Positions 52,369 to 62,304 are shown, counted from the first letter of the stretch. The stretch: DNA of 64,000 nucleotides from Clostridium folliculivorans (GCF_024341905.1 NZ_BQXY01000004.1:91729-155728), one strand, 5' to 3'. Numbers and translations are program-made. The notes: generated by a model not told the origin, from the sequence alone.

Positions 52369-55300
52369 TTAATAAGTCTGCTCTGCTAAACGTTTATAAG
52401 TCTCATAACGTTCTCTAGCATCCTTCTCAGCTGTTTCCCATGCATGATCAACAGCATCAGGGAATACGCTCATCAATGATGTATAACGAACTTCACTACT
52501 TAGGAATTCTTTGTAAGGTTTTGTTGGTTCTTTAGAATCCAATACGAATGGATTTTTTCCATCTTCTTTGAGAAGAGGATTATATCTATAAAGATGCCAA
52601 TAACCTGCTTCGACAGCTTTCTTCTCTTGAGCCATACTTGTTCCCATACCTGTCTTTATACCATGACTTATACATGGGGCATAAGCTATTATAAGAGAAG
52701 GCCCTTTATAAGCTTCAGCTTCAGCTATAGCTTTTATAGTTTGATTCATATTTGCACCCATGGCTATTTGTGTTACATACACGTTACCATAAGTCATAGC
52801 CATTGCACCAAGGTCTTTTTTCTTAGATTTCTTTCCACCAGCAGCGAACTTAGCAACTGCACCAGTTGGCGTAGACTTAGAAGATTGACCTCCTGTATTT
52901 GAGTAAATTTCTGTGTCCATTACAAATATATTAACATCTTCACCACTAGAAATTACTTGATCTAGACCGCCATAACCTATATCATAAGCCCATCCATCTC
53001 CGCCCATGAACCAGTGAGATTTTTTAACCAGATAGTCTTTTTTATCTAAGATTTCTTTAAGTGCTGGATCGCTATTAAAGTCTTCTGATCCTATAGCTTC
53101 TAGAACCTTTTCTGAAACTTCTCTAGACTTATCACCATCTTCCATTGCTTCTAACCAAGCATTGAAAGAGGACTTAATATTTTCACTTTTTCCGTTCTTT
53201 AAATACTCATCCATAAGTTGAGCTATTCTAGATCTCATTTGTTTTACAGCTAAATACATACCAAAACCATATTCAGCATTATTTTCAAATAAGGAGTTAC
53301 CCCAAGATGGACCTTTTCCCAAAGCATTTGTTGTATAAGGCATTGCCGGAGCACTTCCACCCCAAATTGATGAGCATCCTGTAGCATTTGCTATCATCAT
53401 TCTATCACCAAACAATTGAGTTAAAAGTCTTATATATGGAGTTTCTCCGCAACCTGGGCATGCGCCATGGAATTCTAATAGAGGTCTTACAAATTGACTT
53501 CCTTTTACAGTCTTTTTATCCATTAAGCCTTCTTTACTTGTAACTGTTAGAAAGAATTCCCAGTTTTCAGACTGCATTTTGATTTGTTCATCAGCAGGTT
53601 TCATAATTAATGCTTTTCCTGGTGCAGGGCAAATATCTGCACAGTTTCCGCAACCAGTACAATCAAGAGGACTTACCTGTATACGGAATTCTAAGCCTTC
53701 AAGTCCTTTACCTGCAGCCTTCTTGGTCTCAAAGGTATCTAAAGCTTTTTGCTTTTCATTTTCATCTAAAAGACTAGCTCTTATTACAGCATGAGGACAT
53801 ACATAAGCGCATTGATTACATTGAATACACTTATCTATCTGCCATTCAGGAATAGTAATGGCTATACCACGTTTTTCATATTTAGTAGTCCCAACAGGGA
53901 AGGTTCCATCTTCCATACCTTTAAACGCACTTACAGGAAGCGAATCACCTTCATTTCTAGCCATAGGTCTTTGAAGGTTCTTAACAAAATCAGGTTCCTC
54001 TTTTATAGGACCTAAGTCATCAGTGGCTGTCTTCCAAGAGTCAGGAATATTAATTTTATTAAGTGCTCCAATACCTTGATCGATAGCAGCTTGATTCATT
54101 TTTACTACTTTTTCGCCTTTTTTGCCATAAGATTTTTCAACTGATTTCTTTAGTAAATCAACAGCCTGTTCTACAGGAATTACGTTAGCTAGTTTGAAGA
54201 AAGCAGATTGCATTATCATATTTATTCTTCCGCCTAGCCCTATTGATTGGGCGATAGCAATAGCATCTATAACATAGAAGTTTATATTGTTTTCTGCTAT
54301 GTATTTTTTCATTGTAGCAGGTAATCTTTTTTCTAATTCTTCGCCAGTCCATGGACAATTAAGCACGAAAGAACCATTCTTTTTTAATCCTTTTAATACA
54401 TCAAAATTATATATAAATGATTTGTTGTGGCATGCAATATAGTCAGCATTGTATATAAGATATGGAGATTTGATTCTTTGTTTTCCAAATCTTAAGTGAG
54501 ATATAGTGCTTCCTCCGGATTTTTTACTATCATATGAGAAATATGCTTGAGCAAATAAATCAGAATTATCTCCTATAATCTTTACAGCAGTTTTATTTGC
54601 ACCTACAGTACCATCAGAGCCTAAGCCCCAGAATTTACAGCTAATGGTTCCTTCTGGTGTAGTATCTATAATATCTTCTTCTTTAAGAGAAGTGTTTGTG
54701 ACATCGTCAACTATACCAATAGTAAATCCATTTTTAGGTTGATCTTGTTTTAAGTTATTGAATACTGCCAGTATTTGAGATGGTGTAGTATCTTTTGATG
54801 CTAATCCATATCTACCACCAACTATAGTAGGTTTCATATCATTGTTATAGAAAATATTACATACATCAAGATATAAAGGTTCACCTGGAGCACCTGGCTC
54901 TTTAGTTCTATCTAAAACTGAAATTTTCTTTACGGTTTTAGGAACAGCATTCATAAAGTAATTTTGACAGAATGGTCTATAAAGATGAACTTTTACAACC
55001 CCTACTTTTTCACCTTTTTCTTTAAGATAGTCAATTGTTTCCTCTATGGTATCGCAAACTGAGCCCATAGCGACTATTATGTTTTCTGCATTAGGGTCGC
55101 CATAATAATCAAATGGATGATAAGCTCTTCCAGTAATTTTTTCTATTTCTCTCATATAGTTTTCTACTATATCAGGAACTTGCTCGTAGAATTTATTTGC
55201 AGCTTCTCTTTCTTGGAAGTATATGTCTGGATTTTGAGCAGTTCCTCTTATTGTTGGATGCTCAGGATTAAGAGCTCTAGATCTAAATTGCTTTATCGCG

Positions 55301-55893
55301 TCGTAATCAACTAGTTTCGCAACATCCTCATAAGCTATTGGTTCTATCTTTTGATATTCGTGAGATGTTCTAAATCCATCAAAAAAGTGTAAGAATGGAA
55401 TTCTACTTTTAATTGAGGCTAGATGCGATACATTTGTTAAATCCATAACTTCTTGAACATTTGAAGATGCGAGTAATGCAACCCCTGTTTGTCTAGCAGC
55501 CATTACGTCCTGATGATCACCGAATATAGATAGAGCATGAGTGGCTATAGCTCTAGCTGTTACATGAAATACTCCAGGTAATAATTCACCAGCTACTTTA
55601 TAAAGTACAGGTATCATTAGAAGTAGTCCTTGAGAAGCTGTATATGTAGTGGTTAAAGCTCCAGAAGCTAATGAACCATGTACTGCTCCAGCAGCTCCAG
55701 CTTCTGATTGCATTTCCACTACTCTAACTGGCTGACCAAATAAGTTCTTTTTTCCATGAGCAGCCCATTCATCAACTCCTTCTGCCATAGGTGTTGATGG
55801 AGTAATTGGATATATAGCTGCAACGTCTGTAAAAGCATAAGATGCTTCAGCAGCAGCTTGATTTCCATCCATTGTTTTCATAACTTTAGTCAC
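52369..55893 (-). CDS. nifJ: Pyruvate:ferredoxin (flavodoxin) oxidoreductase
   Basis: 1174 residues from GTG 55893, 8 nt after GGAGGT; an upstream ATG at 55938 lacks a site. The single-chain PFOR turns pyruvate and CoA into acetyl-CoA, CO2 and reduced ferredoxin in the cytosol. Domains run I-VI in the usual order: pyruvate-binding start (DGNQAAAEASYAF, AIYPITPSTPMAE), the CoA-contact and gamma domains, two [4Fe-4S] motifs (CIQCNQCAYVCP near 690, CTGCGNCADICP near 745), and the TPP-binding domain with CPGCGETPY and GDGWAYDIGYGG. An additional conserved Cys lies in the HGACPGC region. Central to fermentation, it is probably highly expressed. Confidence 0.97.
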   Translation of the reverse strand: MTKVMKTMDGNQAAAEASYAFTDVAAIYPITPSTPMAEGVDEWAAHGKKNLFGQPVRVVEMQSEAGAAGAVHGSLASGALTTTYTASQGLLLMIPVLYKVAGELLPGVFHVTARAIATHALSIFGDHQDVMAARQTGVALLASSNVQEVMDLTNVSHLASIKSRIPFLHFFDGFRTSHEYQKIEPIAYEDVAKLVDYDAIKQFRSRALNPEHPTIRGTAQNPDIYFQEREAANKFYEQVPDIVENYMREIEKITGRAYHPFDYYGDPNAENIIVAMGSVCDTIEETIDYLKEKGEKVGVVKVHLYRPFCQNYFMNAVPKTVKKISVLDRTKEPGAPGEPLYLDVCNIFYNNDMKPTIVGGRYGLASKDTTPSQILAVFNNLKQDQPKNGFTIGIVDDVTNTSLKEEDIIDTTPEGTISCKFWGLGSDGTVGANKTAVKIIGDNSDLFAQAYFSYDSKKSGGSTISHLRFGKQRIKSPYLIYNADYIACHNKSFIYNFDVLKGLKKNGSFVLNCPWTGEELEKRLPATMKKYIAENNINFYVIDAIAIAQSIGLGGRINMIMQSAFFKLANVIPVEQAVDLLKKSVEKSYGKKGEKVVKMNQAAIDQGIGALNKINIPDSWKTATDDLGPIKEEPDFVKNLQRPMARNEGDSLPVSAFKGMEDGTFPVGTTKYEKRGIAITIPEWQIDKCIQCNQCAYVCPHAVIRASLLDENEKQKALDTFETKKAAGKGLEGLEFRIQVSPLDCTGCGNCADICPAPGKALIMKPADEQIKMQSENWEFFLTVTSKEGLMDKKTVKGSQFVRPLLEFHGACPGCGETPYIRLLTQLFGDRMMIANATGCSSIWGGSAPAMPYTTNALGKGPSWGNSLFENNAEYGFGMYLAVKQMRSRIAQLMDEYLKNGKSENIKSSFNAWLEAMEDGDKSREVSEKVLEAIGSEDFNSDPALKEILDKKDYLVKKSHWFMGGDGWAYDIGYGGLDQVISSGEDVNIFVMDTEIYSNTGGQSSKSTPTGAVAKFAAGGKKSKKKDLGAMAMTYGNVYVTQIAMGANMNQTIKAIAEAEAYKGPSLIIAYAPCISHGIKTGMGTSMAQEKKAVEAGYWHLYRYNPLLKEDGKNPFVLDSKEPTKPYKEFLSSEVRYTSLMSVFPDAVDHAWETAEKDARERYETYKRLAEQTY

Positions 55894-56010
55894 AGAAAGT
55901 ACCTCCTTTAATATCGATCTGAATATGCGTACTTTCATAGTATCTACTAGTTATTACTAATAAATGCATAAAAAATAAAGAAAATAGTGTGAAGATTTTA
56001 AAATTTATAT

Positions 56011-56058
56011 AAATAAGAAAGAGTATTATCTGGAATTAATGCTCCATATAATACTCTT
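56011..56058 (-). terminator. Terminator of the chemoreceptor gene
   Basis: On the minus strand GAGTATTAT and ATAATACTC pair and are followed by TTTCTTATTT. Confidence 0.8.
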
Positions 56059-56072
56059 AGATTAATACATTT

Positions 56073-57785
56073 TTATATTTTAAATTTTTGAACCATATTA
56101 TTAAGGTTTTGAACTAATATTGCTTGATTCTGAACTGCTGTTGATACATCGTCAATTGATTCAGTAACTTCAGTAATGCTGCTAAGTATCTCCTCAGAGC
56201 TTGCAGCAGATTCTTCTGCTGTAGCTGAAAGATTTTGTATTGATTCACTTACCTGATCCATAACTGTATTCATTTGTTTTGAGGAAGAGGCAATCTCTTC
56301 AGACATATCATTTACAAAAGCTGCATCTTTTTCATATTGGATACCTGTACTCATTAGAAATTCATAAGTTGGCTTTACTACATCGTTCATGTAATCTAAC
56401 ATACCTGACCCTGTTTCGGAAAGTTTACTGAAGGCTGATTGCACTTGATTAACCATAGCTTGTATGCTGACTACAGCTTCTGAAGATTGTTCTGCTAATT
56501 TTCTCACTTCATCGGCAACAACGGCAAAGCCTTTGCCTTGCTCACCTGCTCTTGCTGCTTCTATAGCAGCATTAAGGGCTAAAAGGTTAGTTTGTTCTGC
56601 GATTGCTCCGATAGAATCAGCTGCAATTTTAACTTTTTCAACTACCTTGCCTTCTTCAATAGCTGATAGTAACCCAGATTTTTTTTCTTCATAGATTTCT
56701 GCACTTTCTTTAATGTTTTTTGAAGCGGTTTCTTTAATTGAAATCGCTCTTTTATCAATTTCTCTAACTGATTTCAGAGAATCTTCAGCTCTATTTGCTA
56801 ATTCATTTGTAGTTGCAGTTACTTCTTCAGAAGAAGAGCTTACAGTCTCAAATACCATGCTGAGATTTTGAGCTCCTTTAGCTATTTCATCAGTAGATTG
56901 ACTTATGGATTGCATTACTGCAGAAATTTCTTGTGTTGAAGCCGCCAGTTCTTCACTAGATGCACTTAAGGTTTCTGAATCGTTAATAACCTTAGAGATT
57001 AATTCTTTCACATTGCTGCTGGCTTTGTTTAATTCAACAGCAAGATTACCAAATTCATCTTTACTATCAATTGTCATAGCATGAGACAAGTCGCCTTCGC
57101 CTAAATAGTGTGCGAAATTTAATATTCTCTTTATTTGGCGAGAGATTGTGAGTGTTAAAGTTGTAGAAAGTATGATTCCAATTAGTATAGCTACAACTGA
57201 AATAGATACTACGGTTATTAAAGAATTTTTATATATAGTATTATTATTAGTTTCTTTAATCACAGCACTTTTATCTACATCACTTACTAATTTTTCTATA
57301 GAAGTTGTAAGTTTATTTCTAATATCAGCAGAACTTGTACTAAGTGTAGCTGCTTCATCATATTTTCCTTCTGATACAAGAGCTATTATCTTATCACAAG
57401 CTGCTCTATAATCTGACAATTCACTCTCTAATTTTGAAAACTCGGTCTTTTCATCAACAGTTAGGATGGTCTTTGAAAATTCATCAAAAATTTTATTATT
57501 TTCTTGTCTATATGAAGCAATATTTTCTTGTGTTGAAGAAACCTTTGATTTGTCTCTTGCTTCAACTAAGTTAATTACGCTTAGTCTAATATGCATTGTA
57601 TTGGCATTAGCAATTTCTAGATTTTTTAAGGTTTGAAATTCCTCGTTATACATTGAACTAGATGCTTGGTTTATTTTATTCAAGTTTAGCTGACTAATTA
57701 AGGTTATAGCTACCATAAATACAATAACTATTGAAAAGCCAGATATGAGTTTACTCTTAACAGATAGATTATTGAATATTTTCAT
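56073..57785 (-). CDS. Methyl-accepting chemotaxis protein
   Basis: 570 residues. TM1 at about 11-31, a four-helix-bundle sensor (about 32-185), TM2 at about 187-210, HAMP (about 211-265), then the signalling coiled coil with the kinase-contact tip [20 protein letters not shown] and Ala/Ser/Glu-rich methylation bundles. The tip passes ligand state to CheA/CheW at the cell pole. The ligand is unknown. GGAGA lies before the ATG. It is monocistronic, and no other chemotaxis gene lies near. Confidence 0.95.
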   Translation of the reverse strand: MKIFNNLSVKSKLISGFSIVIVFMVAITLISQLNLNKINQASSSMYNEEFQTLKNLEIANANTMHIRLSVINLVEARDKSKVSSTQENIASYRQENNKIFDEFSKTILTVDEKTEFSKLESELSDYRAACDKIIALVSEGKYDEAATLSTSSADIRNKLTTSIEKLVSDVDKSAVIKETNNNTIYKNSLITVVSISVVAILIGIILSTTLTLTISRQIKRILNFAHYLGEGDLSHAMTIDSKDEFGNLAVELNKASSNVKELISKVINDSETLSASSEELAASTQEISAVMQSISQSTDEIAKGAQNLSMVFETVSSSSEEVTATTNELANRAEDSLKSVREIDKRAISIKETASKNIKESAEIYEEKKSGLLSAIEEGKVVEKVKIAADSIGAIAEQTNLLALNAAIEAARAGEQGKGFAVVADEVRKLAEQSSEAVVSIQAMVNQVQSAFSKLSETGSGMLDYMNDVVKPTYEFLMSTGIQYEKDAAFVNDMSEEIASSSKQMNTVMDQVSESIQNLSATAEESAASSEEILSSITEVTESIDDVSTAVQNQAILVQNLNNMVQKFKI

Positions 57786-58320
57786 AATTTAATCTCCGAT
57801 CTTTTTATTTAATATTTTATCGAGTTTACCACTAACTTTAGAATTTTACATATTATCAATACTTTCTGATATGTTCTTTAAAAAATAAATATTGGTAAAG
57901 AAATCTTTTAGATATATTTACTCATAGTTATAAGAAAAACTTTAATAAATATAAATTATAAATTTTGAATACCAATTTAAATCTATGAATCTTTATAAAA
58001 TTGTTATTTAATTTCAATTTAACTAAGTAAGCCGTTCTATTTTTGAGTTATCTCCATAAAATTATTGATTTAACTATAATGTTATAATCTTTTAATGCTT
58101 TATTATGACTTATATTAAGTATATTAGCATATTAAATAAAATACAATACTAATTAATACTAATTATCGATTGTGTACAATGCAAATAATGGTATGTTATA
58201 TCTTTATTCATTTACATGGCGGTTAGTGGTAAGTATGTGTATAACAGGAGTTTTTAACATGTTAATAAATTTGAATAAATATAAATCAATGACAAATAAT
58301 ATTTATTGAAATTTATTTGT
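57786..58320 (-). other. Long non-coding spacer upstream of the chemoreceptor gene
   Basis: About 535 bp of A+T-rich DNA with no supported gene, repeat-family copy or riboswitch. A half-site ATGCAAATAATGGTAT near 58178 resembles half of the palindrome at 62286. A TAAAG...CGATAA pair has the wrong spacing for a SigD promoter. Confidence 0.4.
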
Positions 58321-58357
58321 AAAAAAAAATCTCTTTTAGATAGTTCTAAAAGAGATT
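58321..58357 (-). terminator. Terminator of the metal-homeostasis group
   Basis: On the minus strand ATCTCTTTTA and TAAAAGAGAT pair around a short loop and run into a T9 tract. Confidence 0.9.
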
Positions 58358-58374
58358 AATTATATACATATGAT

Positions 58375-59118
58375 TTATTTTAAGTAAACATAAGGATCAG
58401 AAGGCTTTTGTATAGTTTGAAAACTATCAGCTACAACAACTGGTGTTACAGTTTTTTGACCATCTTGAACTTGATCTTTTTCGGAGACTTTACCAACTAC
58501 TGTAACCCATTGTCCTTCCTTAAAATCTATACTTCTATCACGTATTCTGCCTATAGGCCCAACAATTTGTGAGTCAGCTATACAGCAACTCATATATAAT
58601 CTAGAAATTACAAATTCATTTGTATCTAGCCCTTGTTCTTTGTGTATAAATCCACTTATAGTAACCTGTCTCCCTTTGTATTCAGATACATGCTGGAACA
58701 TATCTGACAATGAAGCTACATAATTTTCGCTGGTTATATTAAGCGGAAGCTTCTTTGCTCTTTCTTCTGCAGTAAGTTCTCCAGAGACATTAGCTAGCTT
58801 ATTTATTGCTTTTACGCCTTTATTGTCAACTATAGTGGTATCAATGCCTGCTTTGCTTGCACCATAACCTACTATAATAGTGAATATAAACAGAAGATGA
58901 ACTTTGTTAGATCTTTTATAAGTAGCTATAGTAAAAGATTTTTTTAGTTGATAAAGAGTTAAAATTATTAATGCTATTTGGAGTATATTTACATAAAATA
59001 TTAGCTTAGGAGTTATAAATAATTTTATGTTGCCAGTAGCATTAAGGTTATAAAGAAATAATGATAATAGAAACAAAGTAATAAATTTTATAAACTCATT
59101 AAAATTAAATCTTTTCAT
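58375..59118 (-). CDS. TIGR03943-family permease partner protein
   Basis: 247 residues. Two N-terminal membrane helix pairs (about 10-55, 75-95) precede a soluble C-terminal domain with GRQVTISGFIHKE, a CC pair in YMSCCIADSQIVGP and a beta-rich end (WVTVVGKVSEK). This architecture matches TIGR03943 (COG3689), which is nearly always found next to UPF0718 permeases. Its ATG follows the permease stop by 1 bp, with GGTGAT inside that overlap region, so they are translationally coupled. A membrane complex handling a divalent metal is the likely role; not proven. Confidence 0.87.
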   Translation of the reverse strand: MKRFNFNEFIKFITLFLLSLFLYNLNATGNIKLFITPKLIFYVNILQIALIILTLYQLKKSFTIATYKRSNKVHLLFIFTIIVGYGASKAGIDTTIVDNKGVKAINKLANVSGELTAEERAKKLPLNITSENYVASLSDMFQHVSEYKGRQVTISGFIHKEQGLDTNEFVISRLYMSCCIADSQIVGPIGRIRDRSIDFKEGQWVTVVGKVSEKDQVQDGQKTVTPVVVADSFQTIQKPSDPYVYLK

Positions 59119-59119
59119 G

Positions 59120-60160
59120 TTAAATCACCTTCATTACTTCCATAAAGTTAACTAAAGAACCTAAGATAAAGCAAATAATAACAATGCATATAATCAATGT
59201 AATTACATACTTTCTTTTAAAGCCTCCAACTAGCATCAAGGTGTTCTTTATATCAAGCATAGGTCCAAATATTAAAAAGGCTATTATAGATCCAGTAGTA
59301 AACTGGCCCACAAATGTAGAGCCTATAAAAGCATCTGCTTCGGAGCAGATTGAAAGGATAAAAGCTAGTCCTATCATAGCGAGTACAGAAATATAAGGAT
59401 TTCTAGCTAATACATTTATACTATCTCTTGATACTAGAACTTGGAATACTGCAGATAAAATTGCACCGAAAATTAGAAATTTGCTTATGTCAAAAAATTC
59501 TGTGATAACATTATCAAGCAACGAAGATAATTTTGATTTGTTTTTAGATGCAGTATGAGATTCACCGCATCCGCAAAGATCATCACTATCATCATAAATA
59601 TCTTCTCTAAGTAAATCTGAGTTATTTCTTTCTAGTATACTTATAATAGATCCTATAGCTATGGCTGCTACAATTCCTGCAATGCTTCTTATAAACAATA
59701 TAGATATTCTATGATTAAAAGCATAATATGTAGACATAAGTACTACTGGATTGATGATAGGGGTAGCTAGCATAAATGTAGTAGCAACTCCAACTGGCAC
59801 ACCTTTTTTTATAAGTCGCCTTGCTATAGGAATTATGGCGCACTCACATATTGGAAAGAATATGCCTATTACAGATGCAGATAATAAAGCTAAAAACTTA
59901 TTTTTAGGTAAGATTCTGGCTATAGTCTTTTCAGATACATAAAGTTGTATGAAAGATGATATAAGAGAACCTATAAATATAAAGGGCATTGCCTCTAAAA
60001 TTATACTTATAAAAATCGCGGAAAAGTTTTTTAGGGTTCTTCCATTTAAGGCTATCTTAAATTTTAACATTAATAATATTATCAATATTATCAATGGAAT
60101 AAATGCTAATTTTGATAAATAGTTTATGTAATTTTTCTTAGAAGTTTCTCTATATTCCAT
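59120..60160 (-). CDS. UPF0718-family permease (COG0701)
   Basis: 346 residues from ATG 60160; a GTG at 60169 has no site. About eight helices in two halves split by a cytosolic loop with CGCGES. The family motif FFPICECAIIPIARRLIKKG is in the first half and CSEADAFIGSTFVGQ in the second, giving conserved Cys/Glu in the membrane as expected of a metal or thiol-linked transporter. It is cotranscribed with TIGR03943 and two CobW-like GTPases. The likely substrate is a metal or metal-ligand complex. Confidence 0.88.
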   Translation of the reverse strand: MEYRETSKKNYINYLSKLAFIPLIILIILLMLKFKIALNGRTLKNFSAIFISIILEAMPFIFIGSLISSFIQLYVSEKTIARILPKNKFLALLSASVIGIFFPICECAIIPIARRLIKKGVPVGVATTFMLATPIINPVVLMSTYYAFNHRISILFIRSIAGIVAAIAIGSIISILERNNSDLLREDIYDDSDDLCGCGESHTASKNKSKLSSLLDNVITEFFDISKFLIFGAILSAVFQVLVSRDSINVLARNPYISVLAMIGLAFILSICSEADAFIGSTFVGQFTTGSIIAFLIFGPMLDIKNTLMLVGGFKRKYVITLIICIVIICFILGSLVNFMEVMKVI

Positions 60161-60191
60161 TGTAAACACCGCTTTCTAATCACTGAGGTAA

Positions 60192-60833
60192 TTATATTTT
60201 AGATAAGATTGTTTTTAGAGAAATTCTTAAAAATTTAAGAAAACCTCCGTCTAAGATGGCCATGTACTGTAACTCTTTTTCTAGAGAATCCATTTTATCT
60301 ATATCAGCTATAAATGTATCTCTATTCAGGCTATTAATATTGGATTTAATTTCTTTAAGCTTGTCCTTAGAAATCTTAGAACAATTATTTAATATTATTA
60401 GATTACTGTGGTATATGCAAGGAAGAACAAGTCCAGGCATATTGGATAGGAACATTCCATATGTATTAATATCAGAAATATAGAAAACTGAACTAATATT
60501 GCAACGATTAGTTAATTCCAGGGAAATAGTATCAACTAATTCAATAAGATCTTTTGTACCATTGTATTCTATTATTATCCTATGAGGCTTATATTTATCT
60601 ATCATAGAATTAATATAGTCTGAACTCAGCTTTAATTGTGGATTATACTGTTCTAATATTATGTTCTTACTATTTATAATACTATCTTCGATTTGACATA
60701 AGCCTTGTTCATTTTGAATAATTAGTACCTTTTCCATGAAAAGAAAAGTATTCTTTATAAGTGTATTTATAAAATATGTTTTACCAGACCCTATAAAGCC
60801 AGTTACTATTTCAATATCTATTTTAGTTTTCAT
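60192..60833 (-). CDS. Shortened CobW-like P-loop protein without the metal motif
   Basis: 213 residues. TGFIGSGKTYFINTL is an intact Walker A and IIQNEQG corresponds to ENEFG of COG0523 GTPases. Where the CxCC metal motif should be, the sequence reads LEQYNPQLKL, and the guanine-specificity NKxD is replaced near NNCSK. The C-terminal CobW domain is missing (usual length 300-400). IIIEYNG replaces the IIEPSG motif. It may be a regulatory or scaffold partner of the full CobW upstream or a decaying duplicate. It is 31 bp upstream of the permease start and in the same operon. Confidence 0.8.
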   Translation of the reverse strand: MKTKIDIEIVTGFIGSGKTYFINTLIKNTFLFMEKVLIIQNEQGLCQIEDSIINSKNIILEQYNPQLKLSSDYINSMIDKYKPHRIIIEYNGTKDLIELVDTISLELTNRCNISSVFYISDINTYGMFLSNMPGLVLPCIYHSNLIILNNCSKISKDKLKEIKSNINSLNRDTFIADIDKMDSLEKELQYMAILDGGFLKFLRISLKTILSKI

Positions 60834-60877
60834 AGTGTAATCACGCCTTTAAGTTTAAATGTTTGTATAAATTATGG

Positions 60878-60973
60878 ATGTACCACTTCGTAATAAAACT
60901 TATTATTTTTAAATTCTCTCACCAGAAGCCGTGAGAGTTTTAAAAATAGATTTCGGTTCGAAGTGGTACATCT
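60878..60973 (+). repeat. Repeat family 1, full copy D (96 bp)
   Basis: Outer stem GATGTACCACTTCG/CGAAGTGGTACATC, middle stem TATTTTTAAA/TTTAAAAATA, apical stem CTCTCAC/GTGAGAG with loop CAGAAGCC. It differs from copy C at only a few unpaired positions. It lies between the two CobW-like genes. Confidence 0.88.
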
Positions 60974-61133
60974 ATAATAATACATTATTATAGTACACCT
61001 ATATAAGAATAAGTTACATAATAATTAATTTCTAATTGTGGTATATCTTTTCTGATGCCTTGATAATCTAATTTATGTTTTTAATTAAAAACTTGTACTA
61101 TTTAAAGGATGTAAAAGTTAGTCAATAATTACA

Positions 61134-61228
61134 GGGCTCCAACTACAATTGTTATTTTATAGCTGTTAGAAGGTTTATAGATATCCAAACCTTCCACAAA
61201 TAGAAAATTGATTTTGTAGGGGAACCCC
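61134..61228 (+). repeat. Repeat family 2, long copy (95 bp)
   Basis: Left end GGGCTCCAACTACAATTGTTAT and right end GGGGAACCCC form imperfect inverted arms (the reverse of the right arm reads GGGGTTCCCCTACAAAAT). The centre holds GAAGGTTT/AAACCTTC. The left end matches the family-2 sequences at 12.5 and 21.35 kb. Confidence 0.6.
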
Positions 61229-61264
61229 AAAATAGGTACTTAAATATAAATTATAAAATAAAAT

Positions 61265-62224
61265 TTAAACTTCAAATAGTTTCTTTATCTCGCTTGAATT
61301 GAGCTCATTTCCAATAACACAGACTCTTCCTGAATAATCTGGCAAAGAAGGCCTTATCTCAAACTCTCCTGGTACAAAGTCAAATTCTAACCATTTGCTG
61401 CTTGAGGATTCTATTATTCCTTTTGCTCTTAGAATTGTTCCATATATTTTTTTATCATTTAATCGAGTGAGTATAGATTCTAAGGTACTTTTTGAAAATA
61501 CTTTAGGTGTTTCTATCCCTATAGTCTTAAAGGTTTCTCCAGTAGATCTTGTTGTTGAGCTTTTAAGCGAAACTTTAGCCAAGCTACTTCTTATAAGATT
61601 TACCTTCTCAATAAGCTGCTTTTGAGCATCACCTTCAGCGATATTTATTATATCTTCAGCTTTTAAATCATCCCATGGAGTTGTTATTATATTTGCATTT
61701 TTATTTAATTCTCTAATCTTTGAGACAGTTTGTACCACCATATCTTTAGTCACATTCTGAGTTCTACTCAATATTATAGTTTTGGCATTTATTATTTGAT
61801 TTTTATAGAAATCATCAAAATTTAATACGTACATATCATATTTTGTTATATCTATTACTGTCATTATCATATTTATAGCAACCTTATCCTTTAGATTAGG
61901 TTCTTTAAACACAGATAATATTTCTGAAAGTTTTGCTACTCCAGATGGCTCTATTATTATTCTTCCAGGATTATACTTACTAATTACTTCATTAATTCCT
62001 TCAGTGAAATCTCCATAAACACTACAACATATGCAGCCTGCATTTATTTCTTTAACATCGATCTTAGTAGTTTTTAAGAAACTGCTATCGATACCTATTT
62101 CTCCAAATTCATTTTCTATTATTGCGATCTTATCGTTCTTTAGTTGTTCGCTTATAAGTTTTTTTATAAGCATAGTTTTTCCTGCACCTAAAAAACCAGA
62201 AAATAAATCTACTTTTACCTTCAA
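61265..62224 (-). CDS. CobW/COG0523-family metallochaperone GTPase
   Basis: 319 residues. Walker A is GFLGAGKTMLI, ENEFGEIGID follows, the metal-binding motif CxCC is Cys64-Ile-Cys66-Cys67 in AGCICCS, and IIEPSGVAKL is switch-related. The C-terminal CobW_C domain is at about 225-315. COG0523 proteins use GTP to insert zinc, cobalt or other metals. Co-occurrence with COG0701/COG3689 genes points to zinc. A perfect Fur-family palindrome lies 62 bp upstream of the start. Two repeats separate it from the rest of the group. Confidence 0.93.
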   Translation of the reverse strand: MKVKVDLFSGFLGAGKTMLIKKLISEQLKNDKIAIIENEFGEIGIDSSFLKTTKIDVKEINAGCICCSVYGDFTEGINEVISKYNPGRIIIEPSGVAKLSEILSVFKEPNLKDKVAINMIMTVIDITKYDMYVLNFDDFYKNQIINAKTIILSRTQNVTKDMVVQTVSKIRELNKNANIITTPWDDLKAEDIINIAEGDAQKQLIEKVNLIRSSLAKVSLKSSTTRSTGETFKTIGIETPKVFSKSTLESILTRLNDKKIYGTILRAKGIIESSSSKWLEFDFVPGEFEIRPSLPDYSGRVCVIGNELNSSEIKKLFEV

Positions 62225-62285
62225 AGAAATCCCTTCTTTCTAAAGCTTCTACTTTTACATTCTAAACCTATGAAAAAATTTAATC

Positions 62286-62304
62286 AATGCAAATGATTTG
62301 CATT
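62286..62304. promoter_or_regulatory. Perfect Fur-family-type palindrome upstream of cobW
   Basis: AATGCAAATGATTTGCATT is a 9-1-9 perfect palindrome. The spacing matches Fur/Zur/PerR boxes while the TGCAAAT half-site differs from the dps box, so a separate regulator, perhaps Zur, is likely. Confidence 0.7.

Noticed and set aside
53579..54015. Plus-strand frames of 71 and 74 codons opposite PFOR
   Set aside because: They overlap the [4Fe-4S] region of a well-conserved gene and show no family features.
57786..57900. SigD-like promoter (TAAAG ... CGATAA) upstream of the chemoreceptor gene
   Set aside because: The distance between the two boxes is about 3 bp too short for the TAAA-N15-GCCGATAT form and the second box matches only partly.
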